The notes under the pieces: model-generated | Database searches by the model: none | What the model was told of the DNA's origin: nothing | What the model saw: only the letters and a program-made list of their open reading frames with translations | Made by a program: the position numbers and the translations under genes | DNA from: Dromaius novaehollandiae | Lineage: Eukaryota; Chordata; Aves; Casuariiformes; Dromaiidae | DNA length: 64,000 nucleotides | Assembly (NCBI RefSeq): GCF_036370855.1 | Contig: NC_088098.1 | Coordinates: 204,521,336-204,585,335, forward strand | Direction: 5' to 3' | Shown here: piece by piece, positions 25,895 to 38,200 of the stretch | How positions within the stretch are numbered: position 1 is the first letter of the stretch | Layout of the letters: each line of letters begins with the position of its first letter

Positions 25895-28800
25895 CCACTA
25901 ACTCTCCATTAAAAGTGAGTGGTTAACTGCAATTAAGAATGGGCATAATGTTTTCAGATGGAAAAGTCATTTTACAGCTAAGTTTCAATGTATGATCAAC
26001 ATGGCTGGTTCAGAAGAAGGGCCTGAAAAGGTTAATAGTTCTAAAGAATAAAAGATAATTTGTTTTGTGAGCAGCAGAACAAATGAAATCCAGTTTCTTA
26101 TGAAGTTGTCTTGCACAGTTGAATTTTCTGATATCTAACAGGATATGAATGTATGGGAATAGACATAATACCTCTCTTCCACAGGGATTCTTTCAGGTCT
26201 TTCTGCAACCATTCCCTCAGCACTTACAGGCTCTACCTACTCAATCTGTAATTGAACTCAACAATTTTATAAAATTTGTATAAGCTTAGTATCTTTGAGT
26301 CCTCTAGCTTGCAATTGGATCAGTTGGTTTCAAAACATACTAATGGAGAATACCCAGAAATACACACAGATTGTGACATCATCTAAATCACCTTTAAAAA
26401 AAAAACTGGGGGAAATCAGGCTAAAGAAAATCAAATAAAAGCAAGCATTTTCTATTTCAGTCTTCCTCAGGAATTTCACAACAATTAAATTCCTCCTAAA
26501 AGGCATAAAAGGTCATGAAAGAGAAGTTCAATAAAGGTCAGTTTAGGCCTGACCCTGGTGCAATAGATAGGAAAAGTTTTTTTTCCAGACCACTGCATTT
26601 CTCTGCATGGGCGAGATGCTGTTGCCGGGCCTCTAGCCTCTGGTCGTAGCTCTGCCCTCTGCCTTCCTCCCACTCCTGTTCACCTGCAGAGCCCTTCTCC
26701 TGGGCAGGTCAGCAGAGGAAAGCCCTTTGACACTCTGCAATTTTTGGATTGTGCCTTCCAATACAGCAAAAAAACACAACTAAAATCATGTTGATGATCT
26801 CAGGACAATGGAATTTTCAGGCACAGGTTATACAAAGGTGTTGGCTTTCCTTAAAAGTAAGAAATGCTCGACCTGGTGAGAAAGGTCCTTCTGTTCACCT
26901 CCTCTCTCTCCTGCTCTAGGAACATTATGGGCATCACACATGGGTCTGTCTCTCCACTGCCCATGACGAAGTCCAGAACAATCCTTCATCACAAGGTGCT
27001 GAACACAGTCTTGTCTTATGGGGAAGGAAAATCTGATTTGGGACCTAATGAAACTCTCTCTAGAATGAAGAAATTACCCAGATGAGTCAGTCACTAATTC
27101 AAGGGGTCTGTTGTCAACTGCCTGCAATCTACCCCATCCAGACTAGCCCAATTAAAGCCAAAGACTCCCTCTGTGAAAAGCAAGCCCATCTCGGGGGGCT
27201 ACTCTGCCAGTCTCCCCCCTTTCCTGAACACTGCCTGATGCTTTAACTATCAAACAGAAGGACTTTTCAGGCTTTTGCCACCAGCCTGAATTCCAACACA
27301 GAGTTGATCAGCCTAAGTGATGGACTATATGCATGTAAAGGAGGTCCTGATATGCTTCTGTATATTGGCAATAAATCTATCATCTAATTTAAACAAGGAA
27401 AAGGTTATGAAAAAAAAAAAGAAGCGATCAGTAGATTAATGATATTTCTAGCCCTAAAAGAAGTTCTTCCTTAAATTTTCTGGAGGCAGCATACATCTTA
27501 GAAATCAAGAGAAGTCTTACACATTTATTACTGTTATTGAAGAAAGAACTAAGATTAGTTAGGTCTATGGAACAGTGAAATCTTCCTCTAATACTAACAC
27601 TGAAGAATTATTAACTTGTTAATATGGTACTTAAATATCTTGTCTTTCAATAGGGCATGGTAACTAATCAAGCAAGGACTGCACTCTTCCTTCTCAAACT
27701 GTGCAAGAAAGGCTCAAATTTAGAAAGCTGCTTATGCTTGTGTGTAGTTCTGAACGAACATCTAATTCCACTGACTCCAGATCAGGGTTTTAAGTCATGA
27801 AGCATTCAGCTGGCACTCCAAGAACAGATTCTGCTAAGTTGGTAATTTTAGTGACCGGAGATGTTAGATGTACTTCAAAGTTTTATCAAGAAGAGCTTCG
27901 GGACTGGATTTTCAGGTATTTCTTTTAGCAGAGTGTCTGTTTCAATTATTTTATGTCTATATTGTCTAACTTGTGTTCTTTGTTCCCTTTTTATGGTCTT
28001 TATTCTGTAATAAAAGCATGGTGATGTGCTTGCTTTTTATTGCAGCCTTTCTATAGTAATTTTTAAAAGGAAAATATATGCAAAATTTAATACTAAACGG
28101 TTTTTTTAGTCCTACCAGGAACAATCAATGGTTCTTTATAAAACCTTTACCAAGTAGAGTTTTTTTCTGCGGGAAGGGAGAAATCTTTGCCAAATAGTTC
28201 AGTGGAAGTTAGGAAAAATAATGCTAAATACTTTCATTGCTAGATGGAGCTTTCAGCATTCATAGTTTACAAAATTAACTACTTTGCAGGCCATTTGTCT
28301 TATTTGCAATGGAAAAACTTGAAAGGGACGCAGTTACATTTTATCTTGGGTTTCTAAACATATTGCGTTGTTTCTCATTGCTCACTTCATGTAACTACCA
28401 GTCATTCAGATTCAGTATGTCGTTGTTTTCTATAGCTATTGTTCTGAGATACACTGAGAACATCTTCAGGATGACTGGTAACATAGAAATATTAAGTTAT
28501 TATTATTATTTGTAATGCTATAGAAAGGAAGAAATAAATCTAAGAAGTAGTGAATGATACATTCATTAAACATTACATTTGGGATGAGCACTTACTGCTC
28601 ACTCAGAGTATAATCTGATTTTGTTATCAATTACATAAATTCTGTAACATACTGTGACTGACTAACAAAAGTTCAAACTTCTGATTTATGGAAAACTCAT
28701 TTCTTATTTGAAATGATTAGGACTGATCTCAGAATCAAGTTTTCCAAGGGAGAATTCAGATCACAATAGAAACATTACTTACATTACAAAAAAAAAAAAA

Positions 28801-28921
28801 AAACCAAACAAACTACAGATTGCAAGAAACATTGTAGAGTGCATTGCCTCTAAATTTCACACTTCTGTGAGCAACATCCTAGGACCTGCAGGTCTGCAGC
28901 TAAATGGTAACTTTTTTTGAT

Positions 28922-28927
28922 TTTATT
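28922..28927 (-). terminator. Candidate ARHGAP42 polyadenylation signal (AATAAA)
   Basis: AATAAA on the minus strand (TTTATT on +) about 270 bases after the ARHGAP42 stop. Further copies lie at 28036-28041 and 27524-27529, so longer 3' UTRs are possible. No transcript evidence distinguishes them. Confidence 0.35.
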
Positions 28928-29057
28928 GCTCTAGTGTTCCTTACCCATAAAAGAAGAACAGAACAACCTTTTACAAACAATAGAAGTTATTTAAACAGAG
29001 TACCGTCTTCAGTACAGTAACTGTTAACTGTTTCATCACATTCTGTTCTGGTGACAG

Positions 29058-29109
29058 GGAGCGGCTGCAGGATCTGAAGGAAATCTACCACTCTCAGCTA
29101 ACGGGCTGA
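29058..29109 (+). CDS. Candidate unannotated terminal exon C, antisense to the ARHGAP42 3' UTR
   Basis: After TTCTGGTGACAG comes a short protein-like frame, ERLQDLKEIYHSQLTG, ending in TGA at 29107-29109. With one leading base it needs a phase-2 upstream exon, which the second donor of candidate exon B supplies. It lies on the strand opposite the ARHGAP42 3' UTR, less than 100 bases beyond that gene's stop. At 52 bases it is too short to stand alone. Confidence 0.22.
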
Positions 29110-29195
29110 TCGCATATCTGTGTCAGATAAAAATCATAGTGCTTATTATTTGTTACCATGGATACCATGAAGATATTGCTGTCCACTACAAGTTA

Positions 29196-29284
29196 CTAGA
29201 GGAAGACAACATAATTCTCAGGGACTAGTCCTGTTTTCCCTTCGTAAGTTGCTTTTAACCAGCCTGGTTCCACTGATGGATACA
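29196..29284 (-). CDS. ARHGAP42: ARHGAP42 terminal coding exon: SH3 domain, second half, stop
   Basis: 89 nt from acceptor TTTTTTTGCAG to TAG at 29198-29196. It reads [20 protein letters not shown] then VPENYVVFL. The W of PGWLKA and the P-x-N-Y motif are SH3 peptide-binding residues. The 3' UTR continues leftwards from 29195. Confidence 0.97.
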
Positions 29285-32200
29285 CTGCAAAAAACAAAAA
29301 CAAAACAAAACAAAAAACACTTTTATAATAAAATAATAAAGTTAAAAGAACCTATATATGTTTCATATATTCATTTAGATAATAGTTATCCAAGATCAAC
29401 TGAAAAATCAGGGCAAAAACTGAAAGCTGAACGTGGAATTATAACTCTCTTGCCTTGTGGATACAATTCAGCTTATTTTTTATGTAAACAGAGAATGCAA
29501 AACATATCTTACCATTGGAAAATATTGCCCCCTGTGGGAAAGACAGCTCATGACTGTGCTCAGCCTTACAGGAATACATGGCTTTTGCTTGCCTGAAACA
29601 TGAAAATATGAGTTTGCCACAAATAAGATGACCGGAAAAAAAAGCATAAAGAAATTAATTTAAAACCTGAGAAGTATGTGAATAATGAGTTGTACAAATA
29701 TTTTGCAAAAACTAGTTGCATAGTAGTTCAGAGGAGCAGAATAGTAGCAGATGATAAGACCAGGCTTACTGGATTTAACAAGTACGTTATTGCAGAAGAC
29801 AGATCAACATCCTACTTAGAAGTTTAAACAGAAATATCATTTGCAACTGTAAAAGGATTCTTTCAACCTAGTTGGCATTGCCAAATTCAAACGAGTACTG
29901 AATTGGGCACAGTGCTTGAAACAAGTGAGGGTCTGGCTGCAGACAGTTCAAAAGAGTTTAGGTGAACGGGGTAGGTTTCAGCTTCCGTCACCTGAATTTA
30001 GATGTCTATACGTGAGCGAGGGTGTGTCCAGCTCAAAGGACACTCCAGGCCTCCAGAACCTCTCCAGGTTCTGCTATGCTGGACGCCTAGCTAAGGATGC
30101 AATGAATGGCTCTCCAGAACCACTACCTGCAGTGACATCTTAAATGGAATAGTAGCTTTAATAAAACCCAACATAATGACACCTACATGCACACAGCTAG
30201 TTTATGTGTCATAATCTGCAGCCAAAAAAAAAAAAAAAAAGAAACCCAAACCATCTAGTGGTTAGAATAGTGAAACACTGGAATTGGCTAGAATTGGAGA
30301 ATTCCTACTCTTGAAGATTCTTAAAAAGCAAGAGAGCAAACAAAAAGACCCACACTAGACAGACATCTGGGAAAGAATGGTTTAGGTATAAAATGATCCT
30401 ACCCCAGAGTAGGACAGACTAGGTGACCCCTGATATGGCTTCTAGTACTACAATTCTACAAAATACAAAATGGTCCCCGGGGCTGAGCATAAAGATGGAA
30501 ATCAGAAATTCTCATTAAATTCCTGTGCTTTAGCTAGAACGATAACTTGACTTTAATTTATACACTCAAAGCAGTTTTTATAGGATCCTTTGTCAATCAC
30601 TTAACTTTCCTGGTATCAGTTTCTCTGAGTTTGTTTAAACTTGTTGGAAACCTGCACTGGAACCCTCACCAAGGGGAGATTAACTTGTTGATCATTTGAC
30701 CTTCATATGACGTGATGGAGGGTTACTGATACAACCTTCCTCCCAGCCAGCATTTATCTCAATGACCCAGTATGCTATCTGTGGTGAAGTTTTAAATTTT
30801 TGGCATACTTTTTGTGAGTGGGTTATGCAAGTATGTAATATATTTTTTCTTTCCTCCCAGGACACTGAGATAACAGAATCACAGGTTAGATTAACAACAG
30901 TGCAACAATAGCATAAGGAGAAGTCTATTTTATTCTGTACACTGGTGATGGGGCCATGACTCTTCACCTTTGCAGTTCCACACCTCTCTGGAGTTAAGCA
31001 GGGACAAATTTCCTAAATGGAGTAGAGAGTATACTTCTATCCTAGCCCTACAGCCTGGAGCCAATCAGTACTAGCACATTATGCTTCTTTTGAATCTCTA
31101 AAAGGAATGGATAGACATATTCCCAAGTTTGCATGTGTGAGCTTCAAGAATTGATTTCTCCTTCTGAAGAAAAAACTTCTCTTATATTTCTCTGAAGCTG
31201 ATTTATGACTAGACTAAATGGTGTGTTTTGCCTTAATCCAAAGTAAGTAACTGACTCATCACGAGCTAGATTTCCAGGAATCAGGAATTTTGAGTCATGC
31301 CCTGGATGTCCAAGGGAATCTTATTTTCAGGACTCTCTGGTAACCACTCATTTCTAACTCTCAGCACTGTCATTTGGAATACATATCCACTGCTAACTAA
31401 AAGACCATGAGCACCGGTCTCCTGATTGTCTACTCTGCTTAAATGTTAGCTTGCTTCCTGACTGATTTGGACTACTCTGGCTTAGCACTATTCCAAGACA
31501 ATTCCTTAGCACAAACCAGGGAACAGTTCACCACAATTCAGAAAAGATGCCATCTTATTTGGCTTCCTCCACCTGATATGGTCTAGCAGACTTTGTACCC
31601 TGACACATGCCTCATGTCCTGGAAGACTCTAGGATATAAAAATATTTCCTATGTTTCTTGACATAAAAAAACCCACTCTGGTGGGCTACAACACAGCCTT
31701 AGCATTATTTCAGATACTGTGCAATGAAAAAGGGCAGGCAAAACAGCAGTTATGTCTTGGGGCCACAAGGCCATCATATGGGGGCTACGTTATTGGACAG
31801 TGTCAATTTGCTTGGGGGGCAGTTCTAAATTGCGTGGACACAAGCCTGTCATTTCGCCTGACCTCCACGTCAAGAACTAGTTCTTGGGTCTCTCTTATTT
31901 TGTAGGGTAGACATAGCCTCATAAATTCTTTTTTTTCTTAATCTTTGTTGTCACCACACAACACTCGCCTTTACGAACAGGCTCCCATTTCTAGAGGAGA
32001 AATAAAACCATAAGCCCCTGCACACAAAAAAACAAACTGTGCTTTTCTAGGGATACTATCATTTGTATTCCAACGAGGCTTACAGGTACCAGTTCTGACT
32101 AGAGACCCTGATGTTACAAAGACTCAGGACTATATTTTGACTGTAAAATACAGTCACTGTTATGAAGAACCTACCATTTATAGTCAACAAGACAGACAAA

Positions 32201-35200
32201 GAAAACATGAAAAAGTTTCATCACTCTACATGACATATACAGAATTGGCACAGAGTGGGATTATCTGACTTCACCAAAGGTCCCACCGAAAGTAGAAATC
32301 AGAGCTACAGTTGCATCCTTTAACCTGAAGGTCACTTTTCCCCTAAGTCAATATGACAAAGTGCTCTACAGATCTTCTGATTATGCAGACCCAGACCTGT
32401 AAGTCACTGACAAAGTATCCATTTCCTGTGTGACAAAACAACATATTTTACACAAGTATTAATATAAAACAGTAGAATAATTGTTGATAATTGGTAGTGA
32501 TTACAAGACAATTGGTAATGAACTTGCTAAAACACAGAGATGATTTTGAACCACTACTTAGTGGCATGACTATCAAATCCTTCTTTCTCCCGTAGTCTCT
32601 TCTGTTCTCAGCTTCCCAGTCCAGGTATGTTTATCTTAGAAGTTAAAAGAACATAAAAAACCATGGACTTGCTCAGTTCTAGAAAGAAAAAGCTTCCCAG
32701 CATTTGATGTTTACATAGATATACAAACACAAGGTACAAAAAAGTCAGCTTCGCAACAGTTCATGAATTACAGGACTGTTCAGATCATCTTCCCACTGTT
32801 CTGCTCCTGATACAGACAGTAATTAAATCCTAATATTATCTACGAATGCTGTGTGACAGTATAGTGAGACAATGAATCTAAGAATATTTACCCATAATTT
32901 TGGAGCAATTTTTAATCCCTTGGTTATTCTCTCCACACTCATTTGATTAATTAGGTTCTCCTATTAGTTATTATTCATTTTAGTACCATCCAGCTAGAAG
33001 CATTAGCAATGAAAAGGGCCTGCTGTTTCTTAGGCAATTTTATTGTGTGCAATTATGAAACTGCACATTGGCTCTTATGGTGTTAATGCAAGCAAAACTG
33101 TCTGCTAAAAAAAAAAAGTGATAACATCACCATCATCTATTATGGTTCTCTTAAGATGATGTTAATATTCTGAGAGAAGAGAGTGATTCATGTTGTTTAG
33201 TGAGGGGGAAAAAAAAAACTTCAGAAAATGGTACCCCCATTACCTGAGTCCCTTCTTTCTGTGACTTTACTGGATAGGCTCCAGAGGAAAAAATGCATTT
33301 TTCCTTTCTCTTTTATGGCCTATTTTCTATTATATGTATAATAGACTAGCAGTCAAAGGCTCAATACTCAAGACATCATAAATTATTTTGCTTGACTACA
33401 TGCTGTCAACAACACCTGAGGCACTTTTAATAAACCATTTTAGAAGTTACAAATAGGCTTCAGAACTATGTCCTTGCCCTAATGAGCTTTCAGTCCAGCA
33501 AGACAAAGACAGAAAGCAGAAGAGGAATGAATGATGGAAAACATGCGAACATCTATCAGATGACTCATCGGTTAATATTACCTTGCCGGAGGAAGAAAGG
33601 TTTATAGACTCCTGGAGAGGGCAAATTTACAGCCGAGTTTAACTGAGTAGAAAGCTCTGGTCTGGACTGGGAAGGGCATTCCAGGTGTTTAAGTAAATGC
33701 AAAACATAGTACCAAAATAAAAGCAGAAGGATAACTGGAAAGGCATATTTTAATTATATGGTTGGGAGGGTAGCATATGTCTGGAGAGCTTCACTCTGTC
33801 AGCCTACTCCTATTAAAGTCCTAACCCTGCAGCTAGAGATCCTGCTGCCAAGAGAGTCATTTGCTGTCACCAACTCTTCTTTCCAACTTTTTCTAGGTAT
33901 TCTCTAATGAAAAGCCTTCCTCTTGTGATCATTTTCTCACTTTTTGAGACTCAACTTGTGTACCTCTAAATCAAAAGCCAAGAAAAAGAGTTGGGATTAT
34001 GTATTAGCACGTTTTTGTATAGTAGCTGCAATAGAGACTTCTGCCCTTACTGAGACTGCTAGTTAACTGCATTATTTGTGAAAGTAATAATGAAAACCCT
34101 TCACCTCTCCCAAGTGCATACTAGATTAGTAATAAGGATTGGTCCCAGCATATACAGTAGCTTATACTACAGTCCAGGAGATGGATGATTGATAAACTTG
34201 AAGTTAGGAGGGAAGAAAAGGGAAGGATGGGAAGTCAGAAATAGCTCTGGGATTGGAAAAAGAGAACAGAGATTAGAGAGGGCATAACATTTTGCTCTTA
34301 CCTCTCCAATCCTACAACGTGTACTGTGATCTCTCATTCTGTCTCTTTTCGAAGACAAGAACTCTATTCAAACCAGTGTCACTACGGGGACCCACAGTCA
34401 CGTACACAAAGTGAGAAAACATTCAGGTCAAATAACTGGCCCAGTACACGCAGAAACAAGTGAAAAAAGGGAGCTTTCATAGTAGAGATAGCACATTAAA
34501 CAAAGTCAGAAAGAAGAGGTGTAAAGGCTGTTTGGAGGAAGGAATCAACTATGTCCAGATCACTGTGGGGACAGAGCATCCAATAACACATTATCTGCTG
34601 GAATACACAAGACCATGTGAGACCTGTACTGCAAAGCCATACAAGTACCTTTGATCCACGTACTGGGCAGGTGACCACAAAATACTGTTTCGGGCAATAG
34701 ATATGTCGAGTAGGAATGAAGCTACTTAGATGCTACTATGCATAGAAAAGAAGCAGTTAACAATTTCAAAAACACAGGCATTTTTAATAGGGTAAATTAG
34801 CCTTGAACAGAACTCAACACTTTCCTGACTGGAATATTTCTGGTATTAAGCCAGTTAGTTTAAATACAGTTTGGATTTCTCTCACACTCTGCCCTGCATA
34901 TACCCATTAGGTGGTAGAATTATGAATCCATAAGGCCCCTCTGCTGGGTGGATCATATGTAATTACCAGGATTTCAATACACTTAAGAACAAGAAAGACT
35001 ATCCTAAGGACTTAATTCAGCCTTCATGTTCATAGCATACATGAGAAGTAAATAAAAGCTGGAGCAATACTACAGGAACAGCTGAGCTACTTCTTATTTC
35101 ATCCTCATTTTGCCTGCTGACCTCTCATTTTCCATTCTCCTTGTTATTGTTGCTCTTCTGATTTCTTAGAAGGACTGAAGTAGAGGAGCTATTAAGCCTT

Positions 35201-38200
35201 TCAGCCTTTCCTGTTTTGTTATTTGCTCTCCATATCCATTATCAAACTGCTACATTTTTCCTTTGTCAGATTTTTGCTTTGTACATGCTCTTTATATATA
35301 GATACAGATGGGACAGGTTCTGAGGGAACAACAGAAGAGAGTTCACAAGAGGGGAGCAATACAAAATACTGAGAAAGAACAGCAGTAGAGGTGAAATGAT
35401 GCAGGACTGGTAAAGCAATCATTGCTCTTGGCTTAGGTCACTGGCTTAAGAACATGCTAGTCCCTTTATCTATACTTTTCTTCCTTAAATTAATGTGCTG
35501 CTCTTTTCACTCCCTTCCTCTCCCACCTCCTTGCCACCCTCTTTTTTGGCCATCTTACAGTTCATGTACTACACAAAACAAGAACAGCCTTGATTTCTGT
35601 TAACTGCTTCCTGTGCGCAGAATAAGTGGGCCCCTGCAGGTCAGCTTTATCTTTCTCATCTCTGCTAGATCTGCCAGAGAGCATCGCCATATTCCACCAC
35701 CACACATCTCAGCACATGTTGGCATCCTCTATTACAGCTGTGCTACCTTCAATTACTACTTCTGAATTTGTGGATTATATCCATATGGATCATATGGTTG
35801 TTTTTCTGTTGCTCAACAGTTTCATTAAGATCAGGGTTTCAGTGAGTAAGGTGTCAGACAAAAACAAATGCAAGCTCTGTCTCAAAGAGTCTGAAATGCA
35901 GGCACAGTAAAAGAGAAAGAGATTTTTTACCACACCTATCTGATTGTCTGTCTTAGTCTACTAATGGTAGACAGGTTAATAACATGTGGGGATATTGCTT
36001 CCTAGATGAACACTCGTCAGAACTTTCTAACTTCATGCAATGTAAGAATGAATCAAATCCACCTAATAAATGCATACAACTGTAAATAAAAATGTAAATA
36101 ATGCTCATTAAGAATGAAAAAAATGCAGCTCATGAAGAAGAAAGGGCGACAGTTTCTCCAGACTTAGGAACAGAATATGCAGTTGGAAGGACAAGAATTC
36201 TGATTAAGTTAATTCTGGTATTCAGGACTTGACTATATGAGCAAATTACCATGAGCTATGACTTAGATCAACAGCACCTTTGCTACTCTGTTGAATGCAT
36301 GCATAAATAAACAACTATATGGAATAAGTAAAGCACCCTCGCCCTAATTTAAATCACATTAATTTACTCTTTTAGTCATATCCTTAAACAGACCACTAGA
36401 CCAAGCATCTCTTACTGCAGTGCCCGCAGCAGACAGAATAGACAGTAGGCTGTTATTCTCTATTAGGTTTGATTTTCTATAAAAAGGCTGCGTTTAACAA
36501 ACCACAAAAAAATGTACATGCCACATGACACTGTCCAAAAGACACCAAACAAAGCTCTGATGCCTCTATTTCAATCTCTGAAGCCAGCAAAGCACAAAGG
36601 TTTTTACATGCTGTCGAACTATGAAGCACTCACCGTCCTGAAGAAACTTGTTTAAGTGAACCAGCGCTTTCAAACAACTGTGCTCTTGCAGCCACTCTGA
36701 AAATAAAGTGAAGAAGCGGCTTGCTTTAAACTTGGCCCGTTAATTAAACACACAGACTAATTTCAGTTTTAACCATCTAAAGACATGTTTTAAATATTCA
36801 CTAGACAAACAGAGGAAACTCAAAAACTAAGTTTAAGTCCCTATTCAGCACAATTCTTAAAGGCATAACCTAATTTAGGCCACTGAATGCTCTAGGTGCC
36901 TTGCTGAGTCAGTTAACTGAGAGATTACAGAACCAACAAGGTAATACACAGAAAAAAACCACATCACCCTGTATTTAAATTTAGATTCATGAATGGCCAA
37001 TAGATATATTGGAAATGCTTTTAGTGACAGCCTGTGAGTCACTATCATGCTGGTACTCTGAGCTAGGTAGTTTTTTCTGTTTAAGTTAAGATAAAGAAAC
37101 CTGTGAAATGGCCACAACGATCCCTTCCAGTTTGAAAGGCGGACAGGCTGAATGGAGTCCTGAAGTATCTGGAGAAGTTTTTGGTACTCTGCAGTTCTGG
37201 AAATCACTTGTTCATACGGACAGCGAAAGTCAGGGTCAGAGTCAGGGTCAGAGCAAAGATCTCTTGACTCTTAGGCTTGCGCTATAAGCACTAAGGAACA
37301 TTGTGAGCCCAGATCTCAGCTAGGTTAAATTGTAACCGCTGCTGCATAGAACTATCATCCTCTCAAGAAGAAAAAAACGGTTTTAGAAAATAAAAACTAT
37401 TTTATATGCAACACCAGAAGAAATTTCGGAGCAGAAGTTTCTTTACACTTTGGGTCATGCCTTCTTTGTTCAGTTTACAATTTTAATGATTGCACACAAA
37501 TATTCACAAATAGAGAAACATTCAAAGCTAGTATTCATGGATGCTTTTTCAATAATCTCTCCAGCTGTTCGGGATCACTTTAGAGTGGGCAATACTGTAA
37601 CAGCTCAAATCTCCACAAGGTCTTGATTACTTACACAGATCCTGGTCTTTGATAGCCATTACTTGACGCAGTATCTAACCTTAATCTCCTGCACATTTTT
37701 GGTGGCAAATCGGGATTTGGTGAAGCCTTTGGTGTATCTTTGGTTTCTACTGAAGATAAGCTCTGTATAGATCCACTGCAGCTTTTGTTACCTAAAGAAA
37801 GCAACCAAATTTGTAAGGAATATTACAGCTAATTTGAAGTTGTGCCATAATATGTGCAACATGCAAAAAAAACCTCTTTCTTTTTAAAAAAGCAAAATAG
37901 GTAGAGAAAGTACTTACTAAGAGAAAGAAGAAACAGTCTTTCAGGTAGAAAGCCAGGAGAAAAGGACCAGCAGCAAGAATGAAGAAACGACATTATAATT
38001 GTGAAGGCTAAAAATGACACTTAAAAACTGCACTTAAATGGCTAGACAGTACATTCATTAAAAAGTGATAATAACCCCCCCCAACATTTATAAAGTAGTA
38101 TATTTTACAGAACTGTAGAAAAATTCATGTTGGAAGGGACCTCAGGAAGTCATGAAGCCCAACCTCCTGCTCAAAGCAGCTATGACATCAGACTAGGTTA

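Larger units (their letters stand above)
18857..28921. other. Intergenic region between convergent PGR and ARHGAP42
   Basis: Holds the decayed coding-like patch (19590-20060), the LTR-like block (20095-20335), the duplicated GC-rich block (22300-22570) and poly(A) tracts. From about 27.5 kb rightwards it may belong to longer ARHGAP42 3' UTRs. No further gene supported. Confidence 0.6.
29593..36633 (-). other. ARHGAP42 intron before the SH3 exons (7 kb)
   Basis: Contains the + CR1 fragment, the ancient amniote repeat and a possible MIR remnant. Reading frames such as 31651-31905 have no splice context or family match. Confidence 0.85.

Noticed and set aside
27500-29195. TMEM133-like intronless frame in the ARHGAP42 3' UTR, as annotated in human
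   Set aside because: No long minus-strand frame is present here; not supported.
36875-37207. 110-codon reverse frame inside an ARHGAP42 intron
   Set aside because: Not in phase with neighbouring exons and without family resemblance.
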